Source: Acidobacteriota bacterium
GTDB taxonomy: Bacteria; Acidobacteriota; Vicinamibacteria; Marinacidobacterales; Marinacidobacteraceae
Direction: 5' to 3'
Assembly (NCBI GenBank): GCA_022828085.1
Contig: JAJEIY010000036.1
Coordinates: 62,001 to 126,000 of the forward strand
Length of the DNA: 64,000 nucleotides
The notes below the pieces were generated by a model. That model ran no database searches and had not been told where the DNA came from. It saw only the letters and a list, made by a program, of their open reading frames with translations. Positions within the stretch are counted from its first letter, which is position 1, and each line of letters opens with the position of its first letter. This document shows positions 8,642 to 17,447 of this stretch, piece after piece. The translations under genes were made by a program, and so were the position numbers.

Positions 8642-9979
8642 CTATTCGCCCAGATCCACCACCCGGATGTTCCGCCAGCGCACCCTGATCCCGCCCCCGT
8701 CGTGGATCTGGAGTGCGATCGAGCCCTCCGCCGCCCCGATCTGCGCGTCCTCGAAGTCCACCATCCGGGTCCCGTTCAGCCAGGTGGTCACCCGGTCGCC
8801 CACCGCCCGGACGCGCATGGTGTTCCACTCGCCCATGTTGAGCGCCTCGTCGAGCGCCGGATCGGGCTGCACCAGCCAGCCGCGGCCGTACGACTCGTAG
8901 ATCCCGCCGGTGAAGAGGCCGGGAGGCGCCACCTCGGCCTGCCAGCCGTTGACGACCGTGCCCTCGACGCTCGAACGGAAGAAGACCCCGCTGTTGCCGT
9001 CGGCTTCCTGCAGGAAGTCGATCGTCAGGTCGAAGTCGCGGAACGTCCGGGCGGTCTTCAGGTAGCCGTACTCGGCGTCGGGTCCGCTCTCGCAGACGAG
9101 TTCCCCGTTCTCGACGTACCAGCGCTCGGTGCCGTGCACCTGCCAGCCGTCGAGATCCTCGCCGCCAAACAGGGAGACCGGTTCGAGGGGCCGGATCCTG
9201 ATGCTCCGGTACCAGACGTTCCGGCCGTGGTCCTGGAGTCCGATCGGCCCTGACGCCGCGCGGCCGTAGCGCGGATAGGGAGCGAACTTGCTTGCCGCGA
9301 CCAGCTCCTCCCACTCCGGCGAGCCGAACTCGTACTCCACCGTCTTCCTCCCGTTCAGCCAGTGCTCCACGTGGTTGTTCAGCACCCGGATGCGGCCCTC
9401 GTTCCATGCGCCGGGGCCGTGCAGGGTCTTCTCGCCCGCGGCGTGCAGGTCGTAGTTGTCGCCGGTGAGATGCCTGTTCATGTCCATCGTCCCCATCTCG
9501 ATGTAGGCGTCGTCGTCGAGCACCTGGTACTCGGGAGCGTTGAACCAGATCTCGGAGCCCTCCTCCTCGATCACCCGGTAGAGGACGCCGCTGTTGGCCA
9601 CCTCGGAGAGCCGGAACTCGAACTTGAGGTCGAAGTCGGTGAAGGACTCGGTGGTGACGATGTCCCCGCCCACCGGGACGTCCGGGTCGGTGGCGGTTGC
9701 CCCCACGACCAGCATCCCGTCCATCACCCCCCAGCCGGTGTCGGGAAACTCGTCGCGGTTGTAGCCGCGCCATCCCTCGGACGTCTCGCCGTCGAAGAGG
9801 AGACGCCAGCCCGCGGCGCGCTCGGCTTCGGTGAGGGTGTTGGGCGCTCGCTCGGGGGCGCCCACGCCGGAATCCGTGTCTCGGGCGGGGGGAGACTCGG
9901 CGACATCCGCGCAACCGGCGGCGAGAACCGCCGCCAGGAGCGCTTTCCCGATCGTGTGCATGTCGTTTCTCACGTTCAT
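8642..9979 (-). CDS. Lipoprotein with two DUF1080 (3-keto-disaccharide hydrolase-like) domains
   Basis: Secreted lipoprotein: the N-terminus has a hydrophobic stretch ending LLAAVLAAGC, a lipobox. Two tandem concanavalin-like DUF1080 domains follow, each with the pattern LFDGE..GW (about residues 60-70) and LFGGEDLDGW (about 270-280), then F.DFDL, NSGVLYR / NSGVFFR and an asparagine-tryptophan-rich segment before LNG. DUF1080 proteins include 3-keto-disaccharide hydrolases acting on 3-keto-sugar glycosides. The ATG at 9979 overlaps the TGA of the Gfo/Idh/MocA gene (TGATG), which supports working together: an oxidoreductase producing or consuming keto-sugars and a keto-glycoside hydrolase. A second ATG five codons later is an alternative start. 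The duplicate domain is less usual than the single-domain form. Confidence 0.85.
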   Translation of the reverse strand: MNVRNDMHTIGKALLAAVLAAGCADVAESPPARDTDSGVGAPERAPNTLTEAERAAGWRLLFDGETSEGWRGYNRDEFPDTGWGVMDGMLVVGATATDPDVPVGGDIVTTESFTDFDLKFEFRLSEVANSGVLYRVIEEEGSEIWFNAPEYQVLDDDAYIEMGTMDMNRHLTGDNYDLHAAGEKTLHGPGAWNEGRIRVLNNHVEHWLNGRKTVEYEFGSPEWEELVAASKFAPYPRYGRAASGPIGLQDHGRNVWYRSIRIRPLEPVSLFGGEDLDGWQVHGTERWYVENGELVCESGPDAEYGYLKTARTFRDFDLTIDFLQEADGNSGVFFRSSVEGTVVNGWQAEVAPPGLFTGGIYESYGRGWLVQPDPALDEALNMGEWNTMRVRAVGDRVTTWLNGTRMVDFEDAQIGAAEGSIALQIHDGGGIRVRWRNIRVVDLGE

Positions 9980-11376
9980 CAGGCGAGCCTCATGGCGTCG
10001 GGGTCCCAGCGGACGCTCCGGTCCTGGAAATAGGCGAGATTGCAGGCCAGCGCGGGGGCGGCGGCCCGGAGGCCGAAGGCCGCGTCCTGAACCACCGGCG
10101 GCCCGCCCCGGACCGCCTCGAAGAAGTTGAAGTAGTGGTCCACCAGCGCGCCGCGGTAGCCGCGCTCGACGGCGTGGTGGATCTCCACCGGGGGCTGCAT
10201 GCGGACCCGGGCGGGCAGGCCCTCCGGGTCCCCCGCCGCGTCGGCCATCTTCTCCCGCGAGAAGGCGTCCATCGGATCGACGGCCACGTTCTTGCGCAGC
10301 ACCACCTCGGTCCAGGTGACGTCCATCGACCCCTCGCTGCCGACGAGCCGCAGGAACGTGCTGCCGGAGGTCCCATCCACGAAGTTGACGCGCAGCGACA
10401 GGTTGAAGCCGGGGTGCGTGCCGGTCTCGGGATAGTCGAACATGCCGAGGAGCACGTCCGGCACCTCGCGGCCGTCCTCCCAGTAGCGCAGCCCGCCCGT
10501 CGCCTGGACGCGCGTCGGACCGCGTGAACTCACGATGAAGTGCAGGCTCGAGAACAGATGGACGAAGAGATCGCCGGCGACCCCGGTGCCGTAGTCGCGG
10601 TAGTTCCGCCAGCGGAAGACGCGCAGCGGGTCGTAGGGAACCTCGGGCGCCGGGCCCAGGAAACGTTTCCAGTCGACCGTTTCTTCCGACGCGCCGGCAG
10701 GGATCGGATACTGCCAGGCGCCGAGCGGATCGTTGCGGGCCCAGAAGCCCTCGGCGTAGTTGAGCTCGCCGATGGCGCCTTCCTCGTAGAGCTCCTTCGC
10801 CTTCTCGTTGCCGAGCGAACTCATGCCCTGACTGCCCACCTGAAAGACGCTCCCCGATTCCTCCTGCGCCCGGATCAGGCCGTGTCCCTCGGCAATGTCG
10901 TGCACCATCGGCTTTTCGCAGTACGCGGCCTTCCCCGCCTCGAGCGCGTCCACCGAGATGGACTGGTGCCAGTGGTCGGGCGTCCCCACGATGACCGCGT
11001 CCACATCGGCGCGGGCGAGCACCTCCCGGTAGTCCCGGCTTGTGAAGATGCCGCCGTGCCGCTCGCGGGCGGCGTCCAGGCGGCCGTCGAAGATGTCGCA
11101 GGCCGCCACCAGCTCGACCCCCGGGATGCGCAGCGCCGTGTCCACTCCGGCCATCCCCATCCCGCCCGCCCCGATCACGGCGAGGCCGATCCGGTCGGAG
11201 GGGGCGACCTGGCCGCCGGGAGACTCGCGGGCCCGTTGGCGGGCCATCATCCGCCGTTCGCCGAAGAGCGCGGACGGGGCGGTCGCGGCCACCGCCGATC
11301 CAGCGGCGACGGTCTTGATGAACTTCCGCCGGCTGCGGGCGGGTGCTCCGGGATCGGGTCCTGGTGTTTCACTCAT
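9979..11376 (-). CDS. Tat-exported Gfo/Idh/MocA-family oxidoreductase
   Basis: NAD(P)-dependent sugar or cyclitol oxidoreductase family, 465 residues. The N-terminus contains RSRRKFIKTVAAGSAVAATAPSA, a twin-arginine signal, so the enzyme is exported with its cofactor. The Rossmann motif VIGAGGMGMAG lies near residue 70, followed by the family EKPMVHD (cofactor and substrate site) near residue 157 and a C-terminal alpha/beta domain. Exported members of this family with an adjacent DUF1080 protein are common in Acidobacteriota and Planctomycetota and are linked to periplasmic keto-sugar metabolism. It is translationally coupled to the downstream DUF1080 gene. Confidence 0.9.
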   Translation of the reverse strand: MSETPGPDPGAPARSRRKFIKTVAAGSAVAATAPSALFGERRMMARQRARESPGGQVAPSDRIGLAVIGAGGMGMAGVDTALRIPGVELVAACDIFDGRLDAARERHGGIFTSRDYREVLARADVDAVIVGTPDHWHQSISVDALEAGKAAYCEKPMVHDIAEGHGLIRAQEESGSVFQVGSQGMSSLGNEKAKELYEEGAIGELNYAEGFWARNDPLGAWQYPIPAGASEETVDWKRFLGPAPEVPYDPLRVFRWRNYRDYGTGVAGDLFVHLFSSLHFIVSSRGPTRVQATGGLRYWEDGREVPDVLLGMFDYPETGTHPGFNLSLRVNFVDGTSGSTFLRLVGSEGSMDVTWTEVVLRKNVAVDPMDAFSREKMADAAGDPEGLPARVRMQPPVEIHHAVERGYRGALVDHYFNFFEAVRGGPPVVQDAAFGLRAAAPALACNLAYFQDRSVRWDPDAMRLA

Positions 11377-11432
11377 GGGTTGGTCCGTTTGACGGGGGCG
11401 GATCCCCGAGGAAGGCGAGCATATGGGCGCGG

Positions 11433-12782
11433 TCAGACGAGCGGGAACAGGGCGGCCAGCAGCAGGACCTGCAACACCCCGAACACCCCCACCGTGGCGG
11501 CGACCGCGGTCCAGGTGCGGAACGTCTCCCCCTCGCCGAACCCGGACATCCGTCCCACCACCCAGAAGCCGCTGTCGTTCATCCAGGAGGCCACCATCGA
11601 ACCGAATCCGACCGCGGCGAAGAGGTAGGCCGGGTGGAAGGACAGCGCGGCCGGATCGGGCACCAGCGAGGCAACGATCGCCGATCCGGTGAGGATGGCG
11701 ACCGTCCCGGAGCCCTGCGCGAGCTTCAGCAGGGAGGCGATCCCGGCGGCGAGCAGGAGGAGGACGAAGCCGTCCGCGGCGGATGAAACCCGGGCGAGGT
11801 CCTCCGTGATTCCGGCGCCGGCGAGGGCGCGCCCGAAGGCTCCTCCGGCGGCAGTGATCAGGATGATGGGACCGGCCTCGCCGATGGCGTTCCCGAAGGA
11901 GCCCAGAAGCCGCCGGACCGGAGGCCGGTGGGTCCTCCAGAGCACGAAGGCCGCGGCGAAGGCCGCCAGGAAGAGCGCCGCGTTCCGGTGACCCAGCACG
12001 GCCGCCCAGGCCGCCCCGGGGATCATCCCGCCGCCGCCGGCGGCAGCGACCGAGGCCCCGCTCATGAGCACCACCGGCAGCGCAATGGGGAACAGGGAGG
12101 CGAAGATGCCCGGACGATCGGCGTGGGTCGTGGTTTGGCCTGAGCCGGGCGATTCGGCCGGTTCGAGGTTCAGGCCCCGCGCGAACCGCGGCGCGATCAG
12201 GAGGGTGGCGGCGACGGGCAGCATTCCGAGCAGCAATCCGAACCCGATGGCGGTCCCCAGATCGAGCCCGAGGTTGTCGGCCATTCCGAGCGGACCGGGC
12301 GTTGGCGGGACGAGCGAATGCGTGGCGACCGCGCCCGCGCAGATGGCCATCACGAACATCGGGTAACGGCCGGGAGCGCGGCGGGCGAGCGCGCGGGCCA
12401 GCGGGATCAGCAGGAAGAACACCGTGTCGAAGAACACCGGGATCGAGAGCACGTAGGCCGCAGCGGCGAGCGCCCAGACGGCCCGGCCCTCGCCGAACAG
12501 GCGGAGCAGCGATCCCGCGATGCGGTCCGCGGCCCCGCTCCGCAGCAGGCAGTCGCCGATGATGGCCGCGAGGGCGATGGCGATCCCGATGGCTCCCACG
12601 AGGTCCCCGAAGGCGCTTCCGGTCGCTTCGAGAGCCGCGAAGACCCGTTCCGGGGCCGGGAGTTCGGACGGAGCGAGCGAGCCGGCGAGGATCGCTCCCA
12701 GGGTCAGCGCCAGGAACGGATGGAGGCGCAGAACACCGATCGTGACCGCGACGAACAGGGTCCCGAGGAGGACGGCGGTCAT
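11433..12782 (-). CDS. GntP-family permease
   Basis: Inner-membrane transporter of 449 residues with about 12 hydrophobic segments. Features of the GntP (gluconate:H+ symporter) family include IPVFFDTVFFLLIPLARALA (about residues 114-133), the HSLVPPTPGPLG motif with conserved prolines, LKLAQGSGTVA near residue 360 and GSMVASWMNDSGFWVV near 405. The family carries gluconate, D-serine and other hydroxy acids; the substrate cannot be read from sequence. It sits between an exported M24 peptidase and the Gfo/Idh gene, so a sugar acid or hydroxy acid produced in the periplasm is plausible (inference). Confidence 0.92.
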   Translation of the reverse strand: MTAVLLGTLFVAVTIGVLRLHPFLALTLGAILAGSLAPSELPAPERVFAALEATGSAFGDLVGAIGIAIALAAIIGDCLLRSGAADRIAGSLLRLFGEGRAVWALAAAAYVLSIPVFFDTVFFLLIPLARALARRAPGRYPMFVMAICAGAVATHSLVPPTPGPLGMADNLGLDLGTAIGFGLLLGMLPVAATLLIAPRFARGLNLEPAESPGSGQTTTHADRPGIFASLFPIALPVVLMSGASVAAAGGGGMIPGAAWAAVLGHRNAALFLAAFAAAFVLWRTHRPPVRRLLGSFGNAIGEAGPIILITAAGGAFGRALAGAGITEDLARVSSAADGFVLLLLAAGIASLLKLAQGSGTVAILTGSAIVASLVPDPAALSFHPAYLFAAVGFGSMVASWMNDSGFWVVGRMSGFGEGETFRTWTAVAATVGVFGVLQVLLLAALFPLV

Positions 12783-12819
12783 GGGCGGAAAAGGATGTTA
12801 CGCCGCCGCTGGCGGCGCC

Positions 12820-14184
12820 TCAGCGCGGGCGCGGGACCAGCAGCAGGCGCTCCATCCGGGGATCGATGTAGGTCGTCGTCTCGCCGTCGAAGATCGCGTC
12901 CTCCTCGAGGGCGATCCGGACTTCCTGGCCGTCCCATTCGGGCACGGCGACCCGGGCGTTGAGCTCGATCGAGTGGGCGGTCATCGGAAAGAGCTCGTAG
13001 TCGCCCTTGCCGGGCACGCCCTCCTGGCGGTCCCAGAGGCCGATGGTGGGACCCGCCGCGTGGCCGTGGAAGCCGATCGGGTGCGTGTAGATCGAGGCCT
13101 TGATCCCCTCGCTCTTCGCCTGGGCCAGGGCGGCGGCCAGGATCTCGTTGCCGGTCCGTCCGGCGACGAACTCGTCCGTCAGGATGTCCTGGAGCCGGTT
13201 GCCCGTCGAGAAGGCCTCCCGCAGTCCCGGCGGGGCGCCCGTCTCGCCGTGGCGGAGCACGTAGGCGTGCATCTGCGTATCCGTGTTGAGCCGGAGATAG
13301 GTGATTCCGAAGTCCACATGGATCAGGTCTCCCGGCAGGATGGTGTCCGGGGGCGGCCGGGAAGAGAAATCTCCCTGTTCGCCGGCGTCACCGCCGAACA
13401 TCGCGCCTTCGTGCCGCTGCACCGAGACCCCCGGCTGGAACCAGGTCTGGAGCTTCAGTTCGCGGATCCGCTCGCGGTACCACCAGGAGAGGTCCTGGGT
13501 CGTGGTGACTCCGGGCTGGATGGCCTTTTCCGACAGTCCGTCCGCGATGATGGAGCGGGCGAGGCGGACCACCGCCGGATAGACGGCCATCTCTTCCGGG
13601 GTCCGGGTCTCGAGCCAGGCGATGGCGAGCCGCTCGGCGTCGTGGAGCCGGCTGGCCAGGTCGGCACCGAGCGCCTCCCGGAGGGCGTCGTACTCGGTGG
13701 ACGTGATGCCGTCGGCGAGGCCGAAGTCCGTCGAGCGGTTGACGCCGATCACCCGGGGGTCTCGCTCGCGGACCAGTTCGGCCACCCGGGCCCACTGGTC
13801 GGGTTCGGTCTCCGGGTCCCAGGCGCCCGGAATGCCCCCGATGTCGTAGCGCGCCACCGCGAAGCGCTCCACGCCTTCCTCCGCGCCGCGGTCGTGGAAC
13901 ACCAGCACGGTCCGCCGCCGCGCCGCCAGCCAGGTGTAGGGCAGCATCGTGCGAATGACCGGGTCCTCGTTGTACTCCCGGGCCGCGACGATCCACAGGT
14001 CCACGCCCTCGCGCCGCATGATCTCCGGCAGGACGGTCTCGAAGCGGATCTCGAGCCAGCGGTCCACGAGCGCCGCCCGCTCCCGCAGGGGGAGGACCGT
14101 GGGCGCCGACTGTCCGGCCGCGATCACCGGCAGCACGAGGGCCGCGAGCAGAGCGGGAATGACCAGATTCCGGTTCCAGCGCAT
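12820..14184 (-). CDS. Exported M24-family aminopeptidase (Xaa-Pro peptidase-like)
   Basis: Pita-bread-fold metallopeptidase of the M24 family, 454 residues, with a signal peptide (residues 1-23). The five metal ligands expected in the family can be placed: Asp in HVDFGITY, Asp in NTDTQ, His in HPIGFHGH, Glu in SIELNARV and Glu in LEEDAIF. It is likely a periplasmic aminopeptidase or creatinase-like hydrolase. AAGGAG eight bases before the ATG fixes the start. It heads the minus operon leading into the GntP permease and is divergent, across about 117 bp, from a D-aminoacylase lipoprotein, so the two peptide/amide hydrolases may share regulation. Confidence 0.9.
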   Translation of the reverse strand: MRWNRNLVIPALLAALVLPVIAAGQSAPTVLPLRERAALVDRWLEIRFETVLPEIMRREGVDLWIVAAREYNEDPVIRTMLPYTWLAARRRTVLVFHDRGAEEGVERFAVARYDIGGIPGAWDPETEPDQWARVAELVRERDPRVIGVNRSTDFGLADGITSTEYDALREALGADLASRLHDAERLAIAWLETRTPEEMAVYPAVVRLARSIIADGLSEKAIQPGVTTTQDLSWWYRERIRELKLQTWFQPGVSVQRHEGAMFGGDAGEQGDFSSRPPPDTILPGDLIHVDFGITYLRLNTDTQMHAYVLRHGETGAPPGLREAFSTGNRLQDILTDEFVAGRTGNEILAAALAQAKSEGIKASIYTHPIGFHGHAAGPTIGLWDRQEGVPGKGDYELFPMTAHSIELNARVAVPEWDGQEVRIALEEDAIFDGETTTYIDPRMERLLLVPRPR

Positions 14185-14300
14185 GGGGGTTCTCCTTTGT
14201 CCGTCCCGGGGGGCGGCGCGGGCAGCATACCGATAGACTCGGGCGCCGCCCGTTCCCGCGGACCCGATGCCCGACCGGAGCGGCCCGCGGAGGAAGACCC

Positions 14301-15881
14301 ATGGCCCAACGCATGTTGCGAATCGCGCTCCTCTTGACCGCGGCGGTCGCCGCCGGCTGCGACGAGCCCTACGACGTGGTGCTGGCCGGTGGCGAAGTGC
14401 ACGACGGCAGCGGCGGCGCCGCCCGGATGGCGGACGTGGGCGTGCGGGACGGCCGGATCGCGACGGTCGGTGATCTCTCCGGAGCCCGGGCGGAGACGAG
14501 GGTGGATGTCTCGGGGCTCGCGGTGGTGCCCGGCTTCGTGGACCTCCACAGCCACGCCGTGCGCGGCGTGCTCCGCCATCCCCTGGCCGAGAACTACCTC
14601 CGGCAGGGGGTGACGACCGCCATGGGCGGCCCGGACGGCGGGTCGCCGCTGCCGATCGGAGAATGGCTCGCGGAGTTCGAAGCCGAGGGCTCCGCCATCA
14701 ACATGGGGCTGATGGTCGGACACGGCACCATCCGCCGCGAAGTGGTGGGCCTCGAGGACCGGGCGCCGACCGAGGCGGAGCTCGACGAGATGCGGGCGCT
14801 GGTGGAGCAGGCGATGCGGGAAGGCGCCTACGGGCTCTCCACCGGCCTCAAGTACCCGCCAGGAACCTTCGCCGAAACCGAGGAGGTCATCGAGCTCGCC
14901 AAGGTCGCCGCCCGCTACGGCGGCATCCACGTGAGCCACATGCGGGAGGAGGGGCTCACGCTGATGGACTCGGTGCGCGAGACCATCCGCATCGGCGAGG
15001 AGGGGGGCCTGCCGACGCAGCTCACGCACCACAAGGTGGTGGGCGCTCCCATGTGGGGCCAGAGCACCGAAAGCCTGCGGCTCGTGGACGAGGCGGTGGC
15101 GCGCGGGGTGGACGTGACGATCGATCAGTACCCCTACACGGCTTCGTCCACCGGGCTGACGATCCTCTTTCCCGGTTGGAGTCTCGCCGGCGGAAACGAT
15201 GCGCTGCTGGAACGTCTCCAGGACCCGGAGACGCGCGAACGCATCCGCCAGGAGATCAAGACCAACATCGAGGTGGACCGCGGCGGCGGCAGCCCCGACA
15301 ACGTGCAGATCTCCCGCTGCGAATGGGACCGCTCGCTCGAGGGAAAAAGCATGGGCGACATCCTGCGCGAGCGAGGTCTCGAGTCGAACCCGGAGAACGG
15401 GGCGACCCTGGCGCTCGAGCTGCAGGAAAAAGGCGGCTTCGGCGGCGTCTTCCATGCCATGCACGAGGACGACGTGCGCCGGATCATGGCCCATCCCCGC
15501 ACGATGATCTCTTCGGACGGGGGCGTGGTGGCGCCCGGGGAAGGGGTGCCGCACCCGCGCAACTACGGCACCTTCTCCCGGGTGCTGAGCCTCTACGTCC
15601 GGGAAGCGGGCCTGCTGTCCTTCGAGGAAGCGATCCGGAAGATGGCGTCCTTCCCTGCCCAACGGCTGAGCCTGGAGGGCCGGGGGATGATCGAGGAAGG
15701 GGCCATCGCCGACATCGCCGTCCTGGATCCGGCGACGGTGGAGGAACACGGCGAGTTCGGCGATCCGCACCACTACTCGACCGGAGTGCAGCACGTGCTG
15801 GTATCGGGAGTCTTCGTGCTTCAGGACGGGGAGGTGACGGGGGCGAGGCCCGGGAAGGCGCTCCGCCTGAACGCTCCGTGA
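14301..15881 (+). CDS. D-aminoacylase-type amidohydrolase lipoprotein
   Basis: Amidohydrolase-superfamily protein related to N-acyl-D-amino-acid deacylases, 526 residues. The N-terminus ends in a lipobox (TAAVAAGC). The HxH metal motif appears in DLHSHA (residues 81-86); other expected ligands are the lysine in STGLKYPPG, histidines in HVSHMREEG and QLTHHKV, and the aspartate in MISSDGG. It would release D-amino acids from N-acyl or peptide precursors at the cell envelope. GGAGGAAG precedes the ATG. Its TGA overlaps the GTG start of glpK (GTGA), so the two are translationally coupled, an unusual partnership. Confidence 0.9.
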   Translation: MAQRMLRIALLLTAAVAAGCDEPYDVVLAGGEVHDGSGGAARMADVGVRDGRIATVGDLSGARAETRVDVSGLAVVPGFVDLHSHAVRGVLRHPLAENYLRQGVTTAMGGPDGGSPLPIGEWLAEFEAEGSAINMGLMVGHGTIRREVVGLEDRAPTEAELDEMRALVEQAMREGAYGLSTGLKYPPGTFAETEEVIELAKVAARYGGIHVSHMREEGLTLMDSVRETIRIGEEGGLPTQLTHHKVVGAPMWGQSTESLRLVDEAVARGVDVTIDQYPYTASSTGLTILFPGWSLAGGNDALLERLQDPETRERIRQEIKTNIEVDRGGGSPDNVQISRCEWDRSLEGKSMGDILRERGLESNPENGATLALELQEKGGFGGVFHAMHEDDVRRIMAHPRTMISSDGGVVAPGEGVPHPRNYGTFSRVLSLYVREAGLLSFEEAIRKMASFPAQRLSLEGRGMIEEGAIADIAVLDPATVEEHGEFGDPHHYSTGVQHVLVSGVFVLQDGEVTGARPGKALRLNAP

Positions 15882-17401
15882 CGTCCGCGGCAGGCGGCGG
15901 ATCGCGGCCCCGGGTGGTGGCGGCGATCGACCAGGGGACCACGAGCAGCCGCTGCCTCCTCTTCGCCCGCGACGGCGCCATCGTCGGCTCGGCCCAGCTC
16001 GAGCACCGCCAACTCACGCCGCGTCCTGGTTGGGTGGAGCACGATGCGGCGGAGATCTGGGAGCGGACGGCCCAGGTCGTGGCCGGCGCCCTCGAGGCCG
16101 CCGGGCTCGATGGGAACGCCGTGGCCGCGATCGGCATCACCAACCAGCGCGAGACCACGGTGGTCTGGGACCCGGCCACGGGGGAGCCCCTCGCTCCCGC
16201 GATCGTCTGGCAGGACACCCGGACCGCCGGGCTCGCCGCCGAGCTTGACGCCGCGGTCGGCGCCGAGCGCCTCCGGGAGCTGACCGGGCTCCCCGCCGCG
16301 ACGTATTTCTCGGGGCCGAAGCTACGCTGGCTTCTCGACCACGAGGAAGGTCTCCGGGACCGGGCGCGGGCGGGACGCGCCGTGTTCGGCACGGTGGAAT
16401 CCTGGCTCGTATGGAAGCTGACCGGAGGAGCCGTGCACCGGACGGACGCGACCAACGCCAGCCGGACCCTCATGATGGATCTCGGGAAGCTCCGCTGGAG
16501 CGACGAGTTGCTCGACGCACTCGGCGTGCCCGGCCGGATGCTTCCCGAGATCGCTCCCGCCTCGCACCCGGAAGCCTGGGGAGCGACCACCGCCGACGGG
16601 CCGTTCGGACGCCGGGTACCCGTCGCCGGGGTCATCGGCGACCAGCAGGCCGCGCTGCTGGGTCAGTTGCGGCGCCGTCCGGGCGAAGCGAAGTGCACCT
16701 ACGGGACCGGAGCCTTCCTGCTGATGCACACCGGCCAGGAGGTCATCCCGTCGAAGGCCGGTCTGCTCACCACGGTCGCCTACAGCGATGCGGAGCGCGT
16801 GGACTATGCCCTCGAAGGGTCGGTGGCGGTCGCCGGTTCGCTCGTCCAGTGGCTTCGGGACCAACTCGGGTTTGCCGGGTCCGCGGCCGAGGTGGAGCAA
16901 CTGGCGCTCCAGGTGGAGGACTCCGGGGGCGCCGTCATCGTGCCCGCGTTTTCCGGGCTGTTCGCGCCCTGGTGGCGCTCGGACGCGCGCGGAGTGATCT
17001 GCGGGTTGACGCGCCACACCGACCGGCGCCACCTGGCGCGCGCCGCGGTCGAGGCGTCGGCGTTCCAGGTCCGTGAGGTGATCGAAGCGATGCGCGCCGA
17101 CGCCGGCCACGCGCCCGGGGAATTGCGGGTGGACGGCGGGATGACGGTGAGCGGACTCCTGCTCGCATTCCAGGCCGACCTCCTGGGAATACCCGTGGTG
17201 CGTCCGCGGTGCGTCGAGACCACAGCCCTCGGAGCGGCGGTCGCAGCCGGTCTCGCCGTGGGTTTCTGGGAGTCCGAGACCGAACTGGCGGGGGCTCTCG
17301 AAGAGGAGGCCCGCTTCGAGCCCACGATGTCCGACGCCGAGCGGGATGAGCGGCTCGCCGCGTGGAACAAGGCGGTGGAGCGCAGTTTCGGCTGGGTGTA
17401 G
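15878..17401 (+). CDS. glpK: Glycerol kinase
   Basis: FGGY-family kinase of 507 residues, the expected GlpK length, phosphorylating glycerol to glycerol 3-phosphate. Motifs: AIDQGTTSSR (phosphate-binding, residues 17-26), ITNQRETTVVWD with the glycerol-contacting Arg-Glu, TYGTGAFLLMHTG (ATPase domain signature), DGGMTVS and ETTALGAA near the C-terminus. Start is GTG 15878, overlapping the TGA of the D-aminoacylase gene. The frame stays open far upstream inside that gene, but homology starts at RPRVVAAIDQG. No glpF or glpD is adjacent; the gene is instead joined to an amidohydrolase and convergent with an ABC ATPase gene. Confidence 0.95.
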   Translation: MTSAAGGGSRPRVVAAIDQGTTSSRCLLFARDGAIVGSAQLEHRQLTPRPGWVEHDAAEIWERTAQVVAGALEAAGLDGNAVAAIGITNQRETTVVWDPATGEPLAPAIVWQDTRTAGLAAELDAAVGAERLRELTGLPAATYFSGPKLRWLLDHEEGLRDRARAGRAVFGTVESWLVWKLTGGAVHRTDATNASRTLMMDLGKLRWSDELLDALGVPGRMLPEIAPASHPEAWGATTADGPFGRRVPVAGVIGDQQAALLGQLRRRPGEAKCTYGTGAFLLMHTGQEVIPSKAGLLTTVAYSDAERVDYALEGSVAVAGSLVQWLRDQLGFAGSAAEVEQLALQVEDSGGAVIVPAFSGLFAPWWRSDARGVICGLTRHTDRRHLARAAVEASAFQVREVIEAMRADAGHAPGELRVDGGMTVSGLLLAFQADLLGIPVVRPRCVETTALGAAVAAGLAVGFWESETELAGALEEEARFEPTMSDAERDERLAAWNKAVERSFGWV

Positions 17402-17447
17402 GCAAGCCCGGAGGCCGGCGCTCCGACCAGCTCCGGAGCGGCGGCCC

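Noticed and set aside
12520..14337. A 605-residue plus-strand open frame opposite the M24 gene
   Set aside because: Antisense shadow; the M24 metal ligands are all on the minus strand.
14663..17401. A 912-residue open frame running through the D-aminoacylase gene into glpK
   Set aside because: The first 405 codons are an out-of-frame shadow of the amidohydrolase gene with Arg/Gly/Pro-rich non-protein composition; real glpK begins at 15878.
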